Below are positions 16,518-23,689 of a stretch of 64,000 nt of DNA, piece by piece. Location of the stretch: the NCBI GenBank assembly GCA_009379925.1, contig WHSU01000003.1:108120-172119 (forward strand). Reading direction: 5' to 3'. Position numbers and translations under genes: made by a program. Position 1 is the stretch's first letter. Every line of letters starts with the position of its first letter. Source of the DNA: Dehalococcoidia bacterium (GTDB lineage Bacteria > Chloroflexota > Dehalococcoidia > UBA2979). The notes under the pieces were generated by a model that was not told where the DNA came from, searched no databases, and saw nothing but the letters and a program-made list of their open reading frames with translations.

Positions 16518-17453
16518 TCACCACCAGAGCTTCTCCTTCACGTCCTCCACGATCTCCTCGTAGCTGCGCGTCCAGAGACCCGTCGACAGGTACTTCCAGC
16601 CGCCGTCCGCCAGCAGGCAGACAATGTGTCCCGCTGCGGTCCGCTCGGCTGCTCGCTGCGCCGCGCGCACCACGGCGCCACCGGAGACACCAGCGAAGAT
16701 GCCCGTGCGCTGCGTCAGCTCCTGGGTCATCGCGAACGAGGTGGCGGAGTCGACGACGATACGCCCGTCCAGGACGGAATCGTCGAACACCGGAGGGATA
16801 TACCCTTCCTCGAGCGATCGCAACCCCTGGACCAGGTCCCCCGGGTGTGGGGCGGCCGCGATCACGCGGATCGAGGGGTCGTGCTCCTTCAACCGCCGCC
16901 CCACGCCCGTCAGCGTCCCGCCCGTGCCGAGGCCGGCGACGAAATGCGTGATCTCCGGCAGGTCCCTCAGGATTTCGGGGGCGGTGGTCTCGTAGTGCGC
17001 GCGCGGGTTTTGCTCGTTCTCGTACTGGAACGGCATGAACCAGTCCGGGTGCGCGGCGGCGAACTCCTGGGCGCGCGCCACGGCCCCGTTCGAACCCAGC
17101 GCGCCCTCCGAGAAGATGATCTCCGCGCCGAAGGCCTGCAGCAGTTCGATGCGCTCGTGGCTCACGGCGTCCGGCATCACCACCTTGACCGGGTAGCCTC
17201 GAAGGCTCCCGATCATCGCCAGGGCGATGCCGGTGTTGCCGGACGTGGGCTCCAGGATCGTCTGGCCGGGCTGTAGCCGCCCGTCGCGCTCCGCCGCCTC
17301 CACCATGAACTTCGCGATGCGGTCCTTCACGGAGCCGGTGGGGTTTTGCCCCTCCAGCTTTACGTACAGGTGCACGTCCGGGTTCGGTGAGAACTGCGAG
17401 ATCTCGACCAGCGGGGTCTCCCCCACCATGTCGAGGACGCTGCGGTACAACAT
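16518..17453 (-). CDS. cysM: Cysteine synthase CysM, probably CysO-thiocarboxylate dependent
   Basis: 311 residues, fold-type II PLP enzyme. Lys of GSVKDRIAKF binds PLP; TSGNTGIAL and GLGTGGTLTGVG bind substrate and phosphate. The C-terminal part (LRSLEEGYIPPVFD, IFAGVSGGAVV, DGGWKYLSTGLW, ending EKLWW) follows the M. tuberculosis CysM pattern as I remember it, including the Arg before the EEG turn linked to O-phosphoserine use. That enzyme takes sulfur from thiocarboxylated CysO. The carrier gene lies 23 bases upstream. O-phosphoserine preference is inferred. Confidence 0.87.
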   Translation of the reverse strand: MLYRSVLDMVGETPLVEISQFSPNPDVHLYVKLEGQNPTGSVKDRIAKFMVEAAERDGRLQPGQTILEPTSGNTGIALAMIGSLRGYPVKVVMPDAVSHERIELLQAFGAEIIFSEGALGSNGAVARAQEFAAAHPDWFMPFQYENEQNPRAHYETTAPEILRDLPEITHFVAGLGTGGTLTGVGRRLKEHDPSIRVIAAAPHPGDLVQGLRSLEEGYIPPVFDDSVLDGRIVVDSATSFAMTQELTQRTGIFAGVSGGAVVRAAQRAAERTAAGHIVCLLADGGWKYLSTGLWTRSYEEIVEDVKEKLWW

Positions 17454-17476
17454 TCCGTGGCTCCTCGGCCGGGGCC

Positions 17477-17755
17477 CTACTGGCCCCCGGCGAGCGCCGG
17501 TAGGAAGGAGACGGTGTCGCCGTCCGCCAGGGGCGTCTCTTTGCCCTGCAGGTAGCGTACGTCCTCGTCGTTCAGGTAGATGTTGACGAAGCGGTGCAAC
17601 TCGCCCCGGTCGTCCGTGATCTGCTTCGCGAACCCCGGAAAGCGTCCTTCGATGTCCGAGATCAGCTCGGCGATCGTCGAACCTTCACCCTCGATCGCCT
17701 TCTGGCCGCCCACGGCCCTCTGGATCACCGAGGTGACGTGCACCATCACCGCCAT
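17477..17755 (-). CDS. cysO: CysO/ThiS/MoaD-like ubiquitin-fold sulfur carrier ending GG-Q
   Basis: 92 residues from MAVMVHVTSVIQRAVGG. Beta-grasp carrier with the conserved segments STIAELISDIEGRFPGF, RFVNIYLNDEDVRYLQG, and the tail LADGDTVSFLPALAGGQ. Adenylation of CysO-type carriers needs a C-terminal Gly-Gly; here one Gln follows it, so a protease must trim it first. It is directly upstream of cysM, as CysO is in mycobacteria. The much longer ORF on the track is an unrelated in-frame extension. Confidence 0.88.
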   Translation of the reverse strand: MAVMVHVTSVIQRAVGGQKAIEGEGSTIAELISDIEGRFPGFAKQITDDRGELHRFVNIYLNDEDVRYLQGKETPLADGDTVSFLPALAGGQ

Positions 17756-17886
17756 ATCGTGTCGCCCTTCCCGCAAATTGCCCGGCCCTGTGAGCCCCGT
17801 CCGGCCGGCCTGTCGTCCCTCGTGTGCCCGTCGCGCACGAAGCCAGGGCGGCCTCCCGCATCGGACGGCCGCCCGGCTCCCGAGCG

Positions 17887-19044
17887 CTAGAGCAGCGCCT
17901 GCGCCTCCACCGGGACCTCCAGTGGCGGTGAGCCGCAGAACATGTCGTAGTCGATCAACTCGGTGACCGTGGGGTTGTCGCCGCACAGCGGGCACGAGGG
18001 GTCCCGCCGGATCTTCATCGTGCGGAACTCCATCGTCAGCGCGTCGATCAGCAGCAGGCGGTTCACCAGCGACTCGCCGACCCCCAGGATCTGCTTGAAG
18101 ACCTCGGTTGCCTGGATCGAACCGACGATGCCGGTGATCGCGCCGAGCACCCCGGCCTCCGCGCACGATGGGACCAGGCCCGGCGGCGGGGGGTCCGGGT
18201 AGAGGCAGCGGTAGCAGCCGTGGCCCGGCTTGTAGACCGTCGCCTGCCCGTCGAAGAGCAGGATCGCGCCATCCACCAGCGTCTTGCCCGCCAGGTAGGC
18301 GGCGTCGTTCACCAGGTAGCGCGTGGCGAAGTTGTCCGCACCGTTCACCACGATGTCGTACTGGGAGATGATCTCCATCGCGTTGTCGGACGTAATCGGC
18401 AGCCGGTGTTCCACCACGTTGATGTGCGGGTTGTACGCCAGCAGCTTGTCCCGCGCCGACTCGATCTTCAGGCGGCCCACGTCCTGCGTCTGGTGCAGCA
18501 CCTGTCGCTGGAGGTTGGACAGGTCCACCACGTCGAACTCGACCAGGCCGATCGTGCCGACGCCCGCGAGCGCCAGGTAGAGCGCCACCGGGCCTCCGAG
18601 GCCGCCCGCGCCGATGATCAGCACCTTGGCGTTGCGCAGCTTCCGCTGACCCTGCGGCCCCACCTGCGGCATGATGATGTGCCGCGAGTAGCGCATCACC
18701 TCGTCCGGCGTCAGCGCCGTGGAGGACGGCGCGCTGTCCGATGCGCCGTTCGTCGCGCCGGGCGCGTCCGCGCCGCCGGCGAGCGCCGGGATCACGGCGA
18801 GCTGGTCACCGTCCGCCACCGTGGTCTGCGTCCCCTGCAGGTCGTGGATCTCCTGGTTGTTCAGGTAGATGTTGATGTGCGTGGGTACCCGGCGCTCACG
18901 GTCGTAGACCAGGTTCGCGAAGCCCGGATAGTCGCGCTCCAGCGCGTCCAGCACCTCAGCCACGCTGGCTCCCTCGACGGTGACGTACTCGCGGTTCGCC
19001 GTGAGCCGGCGGAACGGCGAGGGGATGTAGACGTTGATCGCCAT
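17887..19044 (-). CDS. Sulfur carrier fused to its E1-like adenylyltransferase (MoeB/ThiF)
   Basis: 385 residues. Residues 1-91 are a complete beta-grasp carrier (MAINVYIPSPFRRLTANRE to VIPALAGG). After a Ser/Ala/Gly linker, residues about 115-385 are a MoeB/ThiF/MoeZ-type E1: IIGAGGLGGPVALYLA nucleotide site, NLQRQVLH, GADNFATRYLVND, a PSCAEAGVLG active-site Cys, and paired CYRC/CPLC zinc ligands. No rhodanese domain follows. The internal Gly-Gly cannot be adenylated unless the chain is cut after it. GGGAGAGGG precedes ATG 19044. Confidence 0.88.
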   Translation of the reverse strand: MAINVYIPSPFRRLTANREYVTVEGASVAEVLDALERDYPGFANLVYDRERRVPTHINIYLNNQEIHDLQGTQTTVADGDQLAVIPALAGGADAPGATNGASDSAPSSTALTPDEVMRYSRHIIMPQVGPQGQRKLRNAKVLIIGAGGLGGPVALYLALAGVGTIGLVEFDVVDLSNLQRQVLHQTQDVGRLKIESARDKLLAYNPHINVVEHRLPITSDNAMEIISQYDIVVNGADNFATRYLVNDAAYLAGKTLVDGAILLFDGQATVYKPGHGCYRCLYPDPPPPGLVPSCAEAGVLGAITGIVGSIQATEVFKQILGVGESLVNRLLLIDALTMEFRTMKIRRDPSCPLCGDNPTVTELIDYDMFCGSPPLEVPVEAQALL

Positions 19045-19134
19045 GCGGCCCTCTCCCTGTCCTGACCTTGACTGACTGCCCGTGGCCACGAGGCCTGACC
19101 GGCGCTCGTGACCTCGTTTCGTGTTTCTACCGGC

Positions 19135-20100
19135 CTACAGCGTCACGCTCAGGTAGCGCTCCCCCGTGTCGCAGAGCATGGTCACCACCCGCTTGCCGGC
19201 GCCCAGTTGCTGCGCCACCTTCACCGCCGCCCACACGTTGGCGCCCGAGGAGATACCGACCAGCAGTCCCTCCTCGCGGGTGAGCCGCTTTGTCATCTCG
19301 TACGCGTCCTCGTCGCGGACGCTCATCACCTCGTCGTAGACCGCGCGGTTGAGCACACCGGGGACGAACGAAGCGCCGATGCCCTGGATGCCGGTCAGCC
19401 CCGCGCGGCCGCCCTGCAACACCGCGGAGCGGGCAGGTTCCACCGCCACGATGCGCGCCGGCACGCCGGCCTCGCGCAGCACCTCGCCCACACCGGTGAT
19501 CGTACCGCCGGTCCCGACGCCCGCCACGAACGCATCCAGGCGCCCCTCGGTGGCCTCCAGGATCTCGGGCGCCGTCGTCCGGCGGTGGACCTCCGGGTTC
19601 GCTGCGTTCTCGAACTGTTGCGGCATGAAGTAGCCGTGCTCCTCCACCAGTTCCTGCGCGGCGTACACCGCGCCGGACATCCCCTCGATGGCCGGCGTCA
19701 GCACCAGCTCCGCGCCGAAGCGCTCCAGCAGGTGGCGGCGCTCCGTGCTCATGTCCTCCGGCATCGTCAGGATCAGCCGGTAGCCACGTGTCGCGCAGAC
19801 CATCGCCAGCCCGATGCCCGTGTTGCCCGAGGTGGGCTCCACCAGCGTCGCGCCCGGCTGCAGCAGGCCCGCTGCCTCGGCCGCCTCGACCATCGAGAGG
19901 GCGATGCGGTCCTTCACCGAGCCGGCCGGGTTCGACACCTCGAACTTGCCCAGCACCTCGGCGGCGCCATCCGGCACCACCCGCTGCAGCCGGATCAGCG
20001 GCGTGCGGCCGATCAGGTCGACCACCGAGTCCGCGATCAGCGGCCGCTGCCCCACGGAGGGCATGCTTCGAGGCGTCACCGTTCGCCCGGAGTCAGTCAT
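19135..20100 (-). CDS. cysK: Cysteine synthase A (O-acetylserine sulfhydrylase type)
   Basis: 321 residues from MTDSGRTV. Second fold-type II PLP cysteine synthase in the cluster, only moderately similar to CysM. It shows DLIGRTPLIRL, the PLP Lys in NPAGSVKDRIALSMV, TSGNTGIGLAMV, GVGTGGTITGVG, GIQGIGASFVP and LLVGISSGANVWAA, all close to classical CysK. It probably uses free sulfide and O-acetylserine. A cystathionine beta-synthase-like role is possible. Having both enzymes implies free-sulfide and carrier-bound routes. Confidence 0.88.
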   Translation of the reverse strand: MTDSGRTVTPRSMPSVGQRPLIADSVVDLIGRTPLIRLQRVVPDGAAEVLGKFEVSNPAGSVKDRIALSMVEAAEAAGLLQPGATLVEPTSGNTGIGLAMVCATRGYRLILTMPEDMSTERRHLLERFGAELVLTPAIEGMSGAVYAAQELVEEHGYFMPQQFENAANPEVHRRTTAPEILEATEGRLDAFVAGVGTGGTITGVGEVLREAGVPARIVAVEPARSAVLQGGRAGLTGIQGIGASFVPGVLNRAVYDEVMSVRDEDAYEMTKRLTREEGLLVGISSGANVWAAVKVAQQLGAGKRVVTMLCDTGERYLSVTL

Positions 20101-20135
20101 CGAGCTGTCCCCTGTGACGTTCGTAGTGAGCTCTT

Positions 20136-20215
20136 CCGTTCGTGGTGAGCCCGTCGAACCAGTCACACGCCCACCTCGGACGGTCGGCGCCCTTCGACAG
20201 GCTCAGGGCGAACGG
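20136..20215. repeat. Bipartite dispersed repeat (family A) forming an inverted pair
   Basis: CCGTTCGTGGTGAGCCCGTCGAACC (20136-20160) and CCCTTCGACAGGCTCAGGGCGAACGG (about 20190-20215) are imperfect inverted copies. Related single units occur at 29386, 38034 and 59714. Such CTTCGACxGGCTCAGG elements are dispersed intergenic palindromes with no coding role. Confidence 0.75.
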
Positions 20216-20238
20216 AATGAGGAGGAGAATCGTGCGCA

Positions 20239-20682
20239 TCAGATGCTGTAGTTCACCGCGGCGTCGCGCTCGTGGTCGCGCTCGTGTTCCACCAGTTCGG
20301 CCAGCGTCACGCCCGACAGCCGCTCTCGCATGTTCTCGTAGATCCCCTGCCATACCCAGCGCTGCCCGCAGAGCGACTCCTGGCCGCTGTCAGTCACGTC
20401 CGCCACACACCCGATCGGCGCCAGCGACCCTTCCAGGCTTTCGAGGACGTCTAGCAGCCGCACGTCCGCCGGCGAGCGCGCCAGCTCGTGGCCGCCGCCC
20501 GGGCCCCGCGTGCTGCGGATGAAGCCGTCGCGCCGCAGCTGCGCCAGCAGGTGGTCCAGGTACGACTCGGGCACCTGCCGCCGTCGCGCGATATCGGCCC
20601 GTTGCACGGGCCCCTCCCCCTCGTGCTTCGCGAGGTCAATGAGCGCGCGGACACCGTAGTCACCTTTAGTGCTGATCAGCAT
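20239..20682 (-). CDS. Rrf2-family transcriptional regulator (IscR/CymR type)
   Basis: 147 residues. N-terminal winged helix typical of Rrf2: MLISTKGDYGVRALIDLAKHEG, PVQRADIARRRQVPESYLDHLLAQLRRDGFIRSTRGPGGG. Two cysteines (IGCVADV, SLCGQ) lie in the loop where IscR carries its three cluster ligands; with only two it may not hold a normal 2Fe-2S cluster. CymR, a cluster-free Rrf2 member, represses cysteine genes with CysK as co-factor. Being first in the minus-strand run ending in cysK-cysM, it is the likely regulator of the cluster. Confidence 0.87.
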   Translation of the reverse strand: MLISTKGDYGVRALIDLAKHEGEGPVQRADIARRRQVPESYLDHLLAQLRRDGFIRSTRGPGGGHELARSPADVRLLDVLESLEGSLAPIGCVADVTDSGQESLCGQRWVWQGIYENMRERLSGVTLAELVEHERDHERDAAVNYSI

Positions 20683-20737
20683 GCGAAGATCCCGCCGGTC
20701 GGGGGGTCTCAGGACCGGCCCGAACCGGGTCCGATGT

Positions 20738-20765
20738 ATTCCCGACTAAATCACTCGACATTGTA
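20738..20765 (-). promoter_or_regulatory. Candidate promoter and operator of the Rrf2 gene
   Basis: On the minus strand TACAAT (20765-20760) makes a good -10. Immediately downstream lies GTCGAGTGATTTAGTCGGGAAT, AT-rich in its centre within very GC-rich DNA, where an autorepressor could bind. No convincing -35 and only weak symmetry. Confidence 0.35.
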
Positions 20766-20832
20766 GCATGGACTCCCGGAGTTGCCGCCACCCCCGAGAC
20801 GCGACGCGGCGCCATAGATCTGAGGACATCCG

Positions 20833-21303
20833 ATGGACGAACGTGAAGCCTACGCCAGCCGCCTGCGGCTCGTCCTCGAGCGTCTCGCCGCCACGCTGGA
20901 GGAGGTCCCGGCCACACGCCTCGACGAGTCGCCGCTTCCCGAGGGCACGAACAGCCCCGCGATGATCGCCGCCCACGTCCTCGGCGCCGTGCGCGGCTGG
21001 GCGCTCGGGATGGGCGCCGGCGTGGACGTCGAGCGTGACCGTGCGGCGGAGTTCGCGACGCGTGGCGAGTCCGCGGAGGCCCTCGCCGCCCGCCTCCGCG
21101 CGCTGGCCGACGAGGTAGACCGCACGCTCGAGGACCTCGGCCCGGATCGCCTCGGCGAGGTCGTCACGCCGCCACAGGCACTCTTCGGCGCGTTGGAAGC
21201 CCGCCCGATCGCGCGCCGGGAAGCGCTCGTCTCCGCCGTCCAGCACGCCTCGGAGCACCTCGGCGAGCTGCAGTTGATCCGCGACCTCTACCGGACGGGG
21301 TGA
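20833..21303 (+). CDS. DinB superfamily protein
   Basis: 156 residues, an all-helical four-helix bundle. Candidate metal ligands are His in AAHVLGAVRGW near residue 48 and the pair in VQHASEHLGELQL near residue 140, the DinB/YfiT three-His pattern. DinB-like enzymes are often thiol-dependent transferases that use low-molecular-weight thiols such as mycothiol or bacillithiol. It is divergent from the Rrf2 gene. The substrate is unknown. Confidence 0.75.
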   Translation: MDEREAYASRLRLVLERLAATLEEVPATRLDESPLPEGTNSPAMIAAHVLGAVRGWALGMGAGVDVERDRAAEFATRGESAEALAARLRALADEVDRTLEDLGPDRLGEVVTPPQALFGALEARPIARREALVSAVQHASEHLGELQLIRDLYRTG

Positions 21304-21368
21304 GTCGCACAGGGCCGAACATTTGATCGGCTAGTGTCCCGACTCGCGCGACGAGGCACACTGCGCGC

Positions 21369-22460
21369 ATGTCGGACCGCACCGAACGCCTCCCCGCCGG
21401 GCCTCGCGAGGTCACCCCGCGCCAGATCGAGGTCGCGCGCCTGGTCGCCGAAGGGCGCACCAACGAGGAAATCGCCGACACGCTCGGCATCTCGCACGCC
21501 GGCGCGAAGTACCACGTCTCCGAGCTACTCGGCCGCCTCGGCCTGACCCGCCGCGAGGAGATCCGCGACTGGTACGGCCGCCACCGCTCGACGCAGCGGC
21601 GTCGTGCTGTGCTCGCGCTACCCCTCGGCGCACTCGTGGCCACGGGTGCCGTCGCGGCGCTTGCGGTGGCGGCGGTTGTGTTGCTCGTAGCGCCCGGGGG
21701 TCGCGCCGAGGAGCCGGGCGAGATCCCCGGCCTTGTCGTCGGGACGGAGGTGGAGGAACGGCAGTCGCTCTCCAACGTCGAGGCGGTATTCGCCGAGGTC
21801 GAGGACGGCGGCATCCTCCACCTTCGCGTTACGCGATTCGTGCGCGCCGGTCAGGAGGTGCAAGCGGGGCGGAATGGTGACTTCTTCACCCTCCCGGAGC
21901 GGCGCGTGGAGGACTCATGGTGGCTCTACGACGATGCAGGGGACGTCGTATTCGTACTCGGCCTCGTGCGCGATGGCGAGGATGCGGTGTACCAGCGCAC
22001 CTTCGGCGATGCGGGCAACGCCCAGACCTGGTTCGTCTTTCCCGCCGCACGGGACGCGGAGGTACTCGCGGGCATCGGTACGAACACGATTGACGATTGG
22101 CGCGAGGGGTTCGCGGAGGCGGCCAGCCAGTACCAATCCTGGCTGTCCGCAGACGAGGCGTTCTTGGAACGGCTCAACTCGGGTCTGATTCAGGTGGTGC
22201 GCGAGTCCGCCGCGTGCGGCATGAACCCCCTCGGAGATGCTCCAGACAAGACGCACGTGTTGCGGAAGAACGAGGTCGACCCCGCCACCTACTTCGGCAC
22301 ACGCTCGAGTTGCTGGGCGGTGATGCCCGACGCCTCGGAGGTCCTGCTCACCTCGGACGCCGCTGAGTTCCACGCCATCGACACCTCGAGGTGGAAGGAG
22401 ATCGAGGCGTTCGTCTGGCCGGACGGGCTGCCAACTCCGACCGCTACGCCGAAGCCCTAG
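21369..22460 (+). CDS. LuxR-type HTH protein anchored by one TM helix with an exported domain
   Basis: 363 residues. Residues 12-70 form a GerE/LuxR DNA-binding domain (TPRQIEVARLVAEGRTNEEIADTLGISHAGAKYHVSELL is the pattern). A basic stop-transfer stretch and a long TM segment (LALPLGALVATGAVAALAVAAVVLLV) follow. About 260 residues then lie outside, ending TPTATPKP. No receiver or sensor domain is recognised; two Cys (SAACGMN, SSCWAV) could make a disulfide. It resembles ToxR/CadC in layout, though with a LuxR-type HTH, so it may be a one-component membrane sensor. Confidence 0.7.
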   Translation: MSDRTERLPAGPREVTPRQIEVARLVAEGRTNEEIADTLGISHAGAKYHVSELLGRLGLTRREEIRDWYGRHRSTQRRRAVLALPLGALVATGAVAALAVAAVVLLVAPGGRAEEPGEIPGLVVGTEVEERQSLSNVEAVFAEVEDGGILHLRVTRFVRAGQEVQAGRNGDFFTLPERRVEDSWWLYDDAGDVVFVLGLVRDGEDAVYQRTFGDAGNAQTWFVFPAARDAEVLAGIGTNTIDDWREGFAEAASQYQSWLSADEAFLERLNSGLIQVVRESAACGMNPLGDAPDKTHVLRKNEVDPATYFGTRSSCWAVMPDASEVLLTSDAAEFHAIDTSRWKEIEAFVWPDGLPTPTATPKP

Positions 22461-22576
22461 GACTCCGGCGGCACCTCGGGCTCCTCGTCCGCCTCGCGGC
22501 GGAAGAGCGTGCCGGGGAAGAGCCCGCGCACTAAGTCGCCTAGGACGCCGAGAATGTGCACGATCGCCTCAGCCAT
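22457..22576 (-). CDS. Small amphipathic protein at the end of the SAM-regulated unit
   Basis: 39 residues (MAEAIVHILGVLGDLVRGLFPG, then an acidic tail EADEEPEVPPES). The ATG overlaps the end of the SRPBCC gene by 8 bases, indicating translational coupling. One hydrophobic or amphipathic helix. Below the ORF-track length cut in this form. Function unknown. Confidence 0.4.
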   Translation of the reverse strand: MAEAIVHILGVLGDLVRGLFPGTLFRREADEEPEVPPES

Positions 22577-23033
22577 CCGAAACCTCGACGAGCGCCGCGA
22601 GGCGATCGAGCGACAGCTGCCAGCCGAGTTCGTTGTCCTCCGGCCGCACACCGGGCGGGAGCCCTTCGTGGACGGCGATCAGGTCCGTGCCCCCGCCGGC
22701 GTCGGCGAGGGTGACGGTGATGGTCATCTCGCCCTGTAGGGACGGTTCATCCGTCTCGAATTCGTCGACCTCGACCACCTGCTGATCCGGGACGAGTTCC
22801 ACGATGCGGCCGTGGTACGAATCCGTGTGCTCGCTCGTCTTCCCTGCTCGGTCCGGCTCCTCGTAGGTCAGCGAGACGCGGACCGCGCCGCCCTTCCTTG
22901 GCTCGAACGCGTGCACCTCGATGCTCATCCCGTCCGGGAACCTCCACGCCGCGACCGCTGCCGGGTCGATGAGGGCGGCGTACACGGCCGCCCGAGGCGC
23001 CTCGATGTGCCGGCGGACCTCGGTCGTGGTCAC
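22569..23033 (-). CDS. SRPBCC (AHSA1-like) protein
   Basis: 154 residues of the START/AHA1 fold: VRRHIEAPRAAVYAALIDPAAVAAWRFPDGM at the start, RIVELVPDQQVVEV in the middle, and the long C-terminal helix NELGWQLSLDRLAALVE. Such proteins bind hydrophobic ligands or assist proteins. It starts 2 bases after the GG-A sulfur carrier stop, so it is probably in the SAM-regulated operon. No known role in sulfur metabolism. Confidence 0.8.
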   Translation of the reverse strand: MTTTEVRRHIEAPRAAVYAALIDPAAVAAWRFPDGMSIEVHAFEPRKGGAVRVSLTYEEPDRAGKTSEHTDSYHGRIVELVPDQQVVEVDEFETDEPSLQGEMTITVTLADAGGGTDLIAVHEGLPPGVRPEDNELGWQLSLDRLAALVEVSDG

Positions 23034-23035
23034 GG

Positions 23036-23314
23036 CTAGGCGCCGCCGGCGACCGCCGGCACGATGGAGACCTCGTCGCCCTCGCCCAGCTCGGTCTTGA
23101 GGCCCTGCAGGAAGCGCACGTCCTCGCCGTTCACGTAGACGTTGACGAAGCGGCGGATCTCCCCGCCCTCGTCCAGCAGGCGGTCACGCATCCCTGGGTA
23201 GGAGCCTTCGAGTTCACCCACCAGGTCGTGCAGCGTCCCGGTCTGGGCCTGCACGGTCTCCTGGTCCTGCGTCAGGTTCCGCAGCGGCGTCGGGATCTTC
23301 ACCTTAACGGCCAT
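23036..23314 (-). CDS. HcyS/ThiS-like ubiquitin-fold sulfur carrier ending GG-A
   Basis: 92 residues from MAVKVKIPTPLRNLTQDQ. Beta-grasp carrier related to the CysO-like protein at 17477: GTLHDLVGELEGSYPGM, RFVNVYVNGEDVRFLQG, and the tail EGDEVSIVPAVAGGA. The extra Ala after Gly-Gly matches the HcyS-Ala precursor of Wolinella succinogenes, whose Ala is removed by the JAMM protease HcyD before thiocarboxylation for homocysteine synthesis. It lies downstream of the SAM riboswitch, thrC and NIL genes, which supports a methionine role. Confidence 0.85.
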   Translation of the reverse strand: MAVKVKIPTPLRNLTQDQETVQAQTGTLHDLVGELEGSYPGMRDRLLDEGGEIRRFVNVYVNGEDVRFLQGLKTELGEGDEVSIVPAVAGGA

Positions 23315-23387
23315 CTGTTCTTCGTCTCGCTTCCTCAGCTGTCTCGGCCCGCATCGGCGCCGAGCCCGCGGCACTCCCCCTCCGACT

Positions 23388-23426
23388 CCCCTCTCCACGT
23401 GATGTGGAGAGGGGTTGGGGGTGAGG
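23388..23426 (+). repeat. Dispersed palindromic repeat (family B)
   Basis: Hairpin CCCCTCTCCAC-GTGAT-GTGGAGAGGGG plus TTGGGGGTGAGG. The same 39 bases occur in reverse orientation at 62539-62577 without a mismatch. Related copies lie at 38067, 62657 and 63861. It sits between the NIL gene and the carrier gene, where it could reduce read-through. Confidence 0.85.
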
Positions 23427-23433
23427 CTCCGCC

Positions 23434-23679
23434 CTAACCCTCGACTACGTCGCCGAGCGTGGCGTCGTCCACCCGCACGCCCTGCTCGCGAGCCCATTCG
23501 AGGCTGCGCTCGATCTCCTCGGACTCACCCTCCAGCTCGAGGACGACCCAGCCGACCTGGTCGTCCACGTCCGCCATGCGGATGTTGGTCACCACCTCGA
23601 ACTGGTGCCCCATCTGGTAGATGAGCGGCGCCTTGATCAACTGCGGGCTGAACGTCAGCCGCACGGCCTTCGATGCCAC
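23434..23679 (-). CDS. Stand-alone NIL-domain protein
   Basis: 81 residues from GTG 23679, with AGGAGG six bases upstream and only 10 bases after the thrC stop. The NIL domain (a ferredoxin-like fold first seen at the C-terminus of the methionine importer MetN) is shown by VRLTFSPQLIKAPLIYQM, FEVVTNIRMADVDDQVGWVVLELEG and the EEIERSLEWAREQGV helix. In methanogens a NIL-ferredoxin protein is needed for homocysteine formation from aspartate semialdehyde. Here it probably has a regulatory or sulfur-related role in methionine synthesis. Confidence 0.82.
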   Translation of the reverse strand: MASKAVRLTFSPQLIKAPLIYQMGHQFEVVTNIRMADVDDQVGWVVLELEGESEEIERSLEWAREQGVRVDDATLGDVVEG

Positions 23680-23689
23680 CGCCCGCCTC

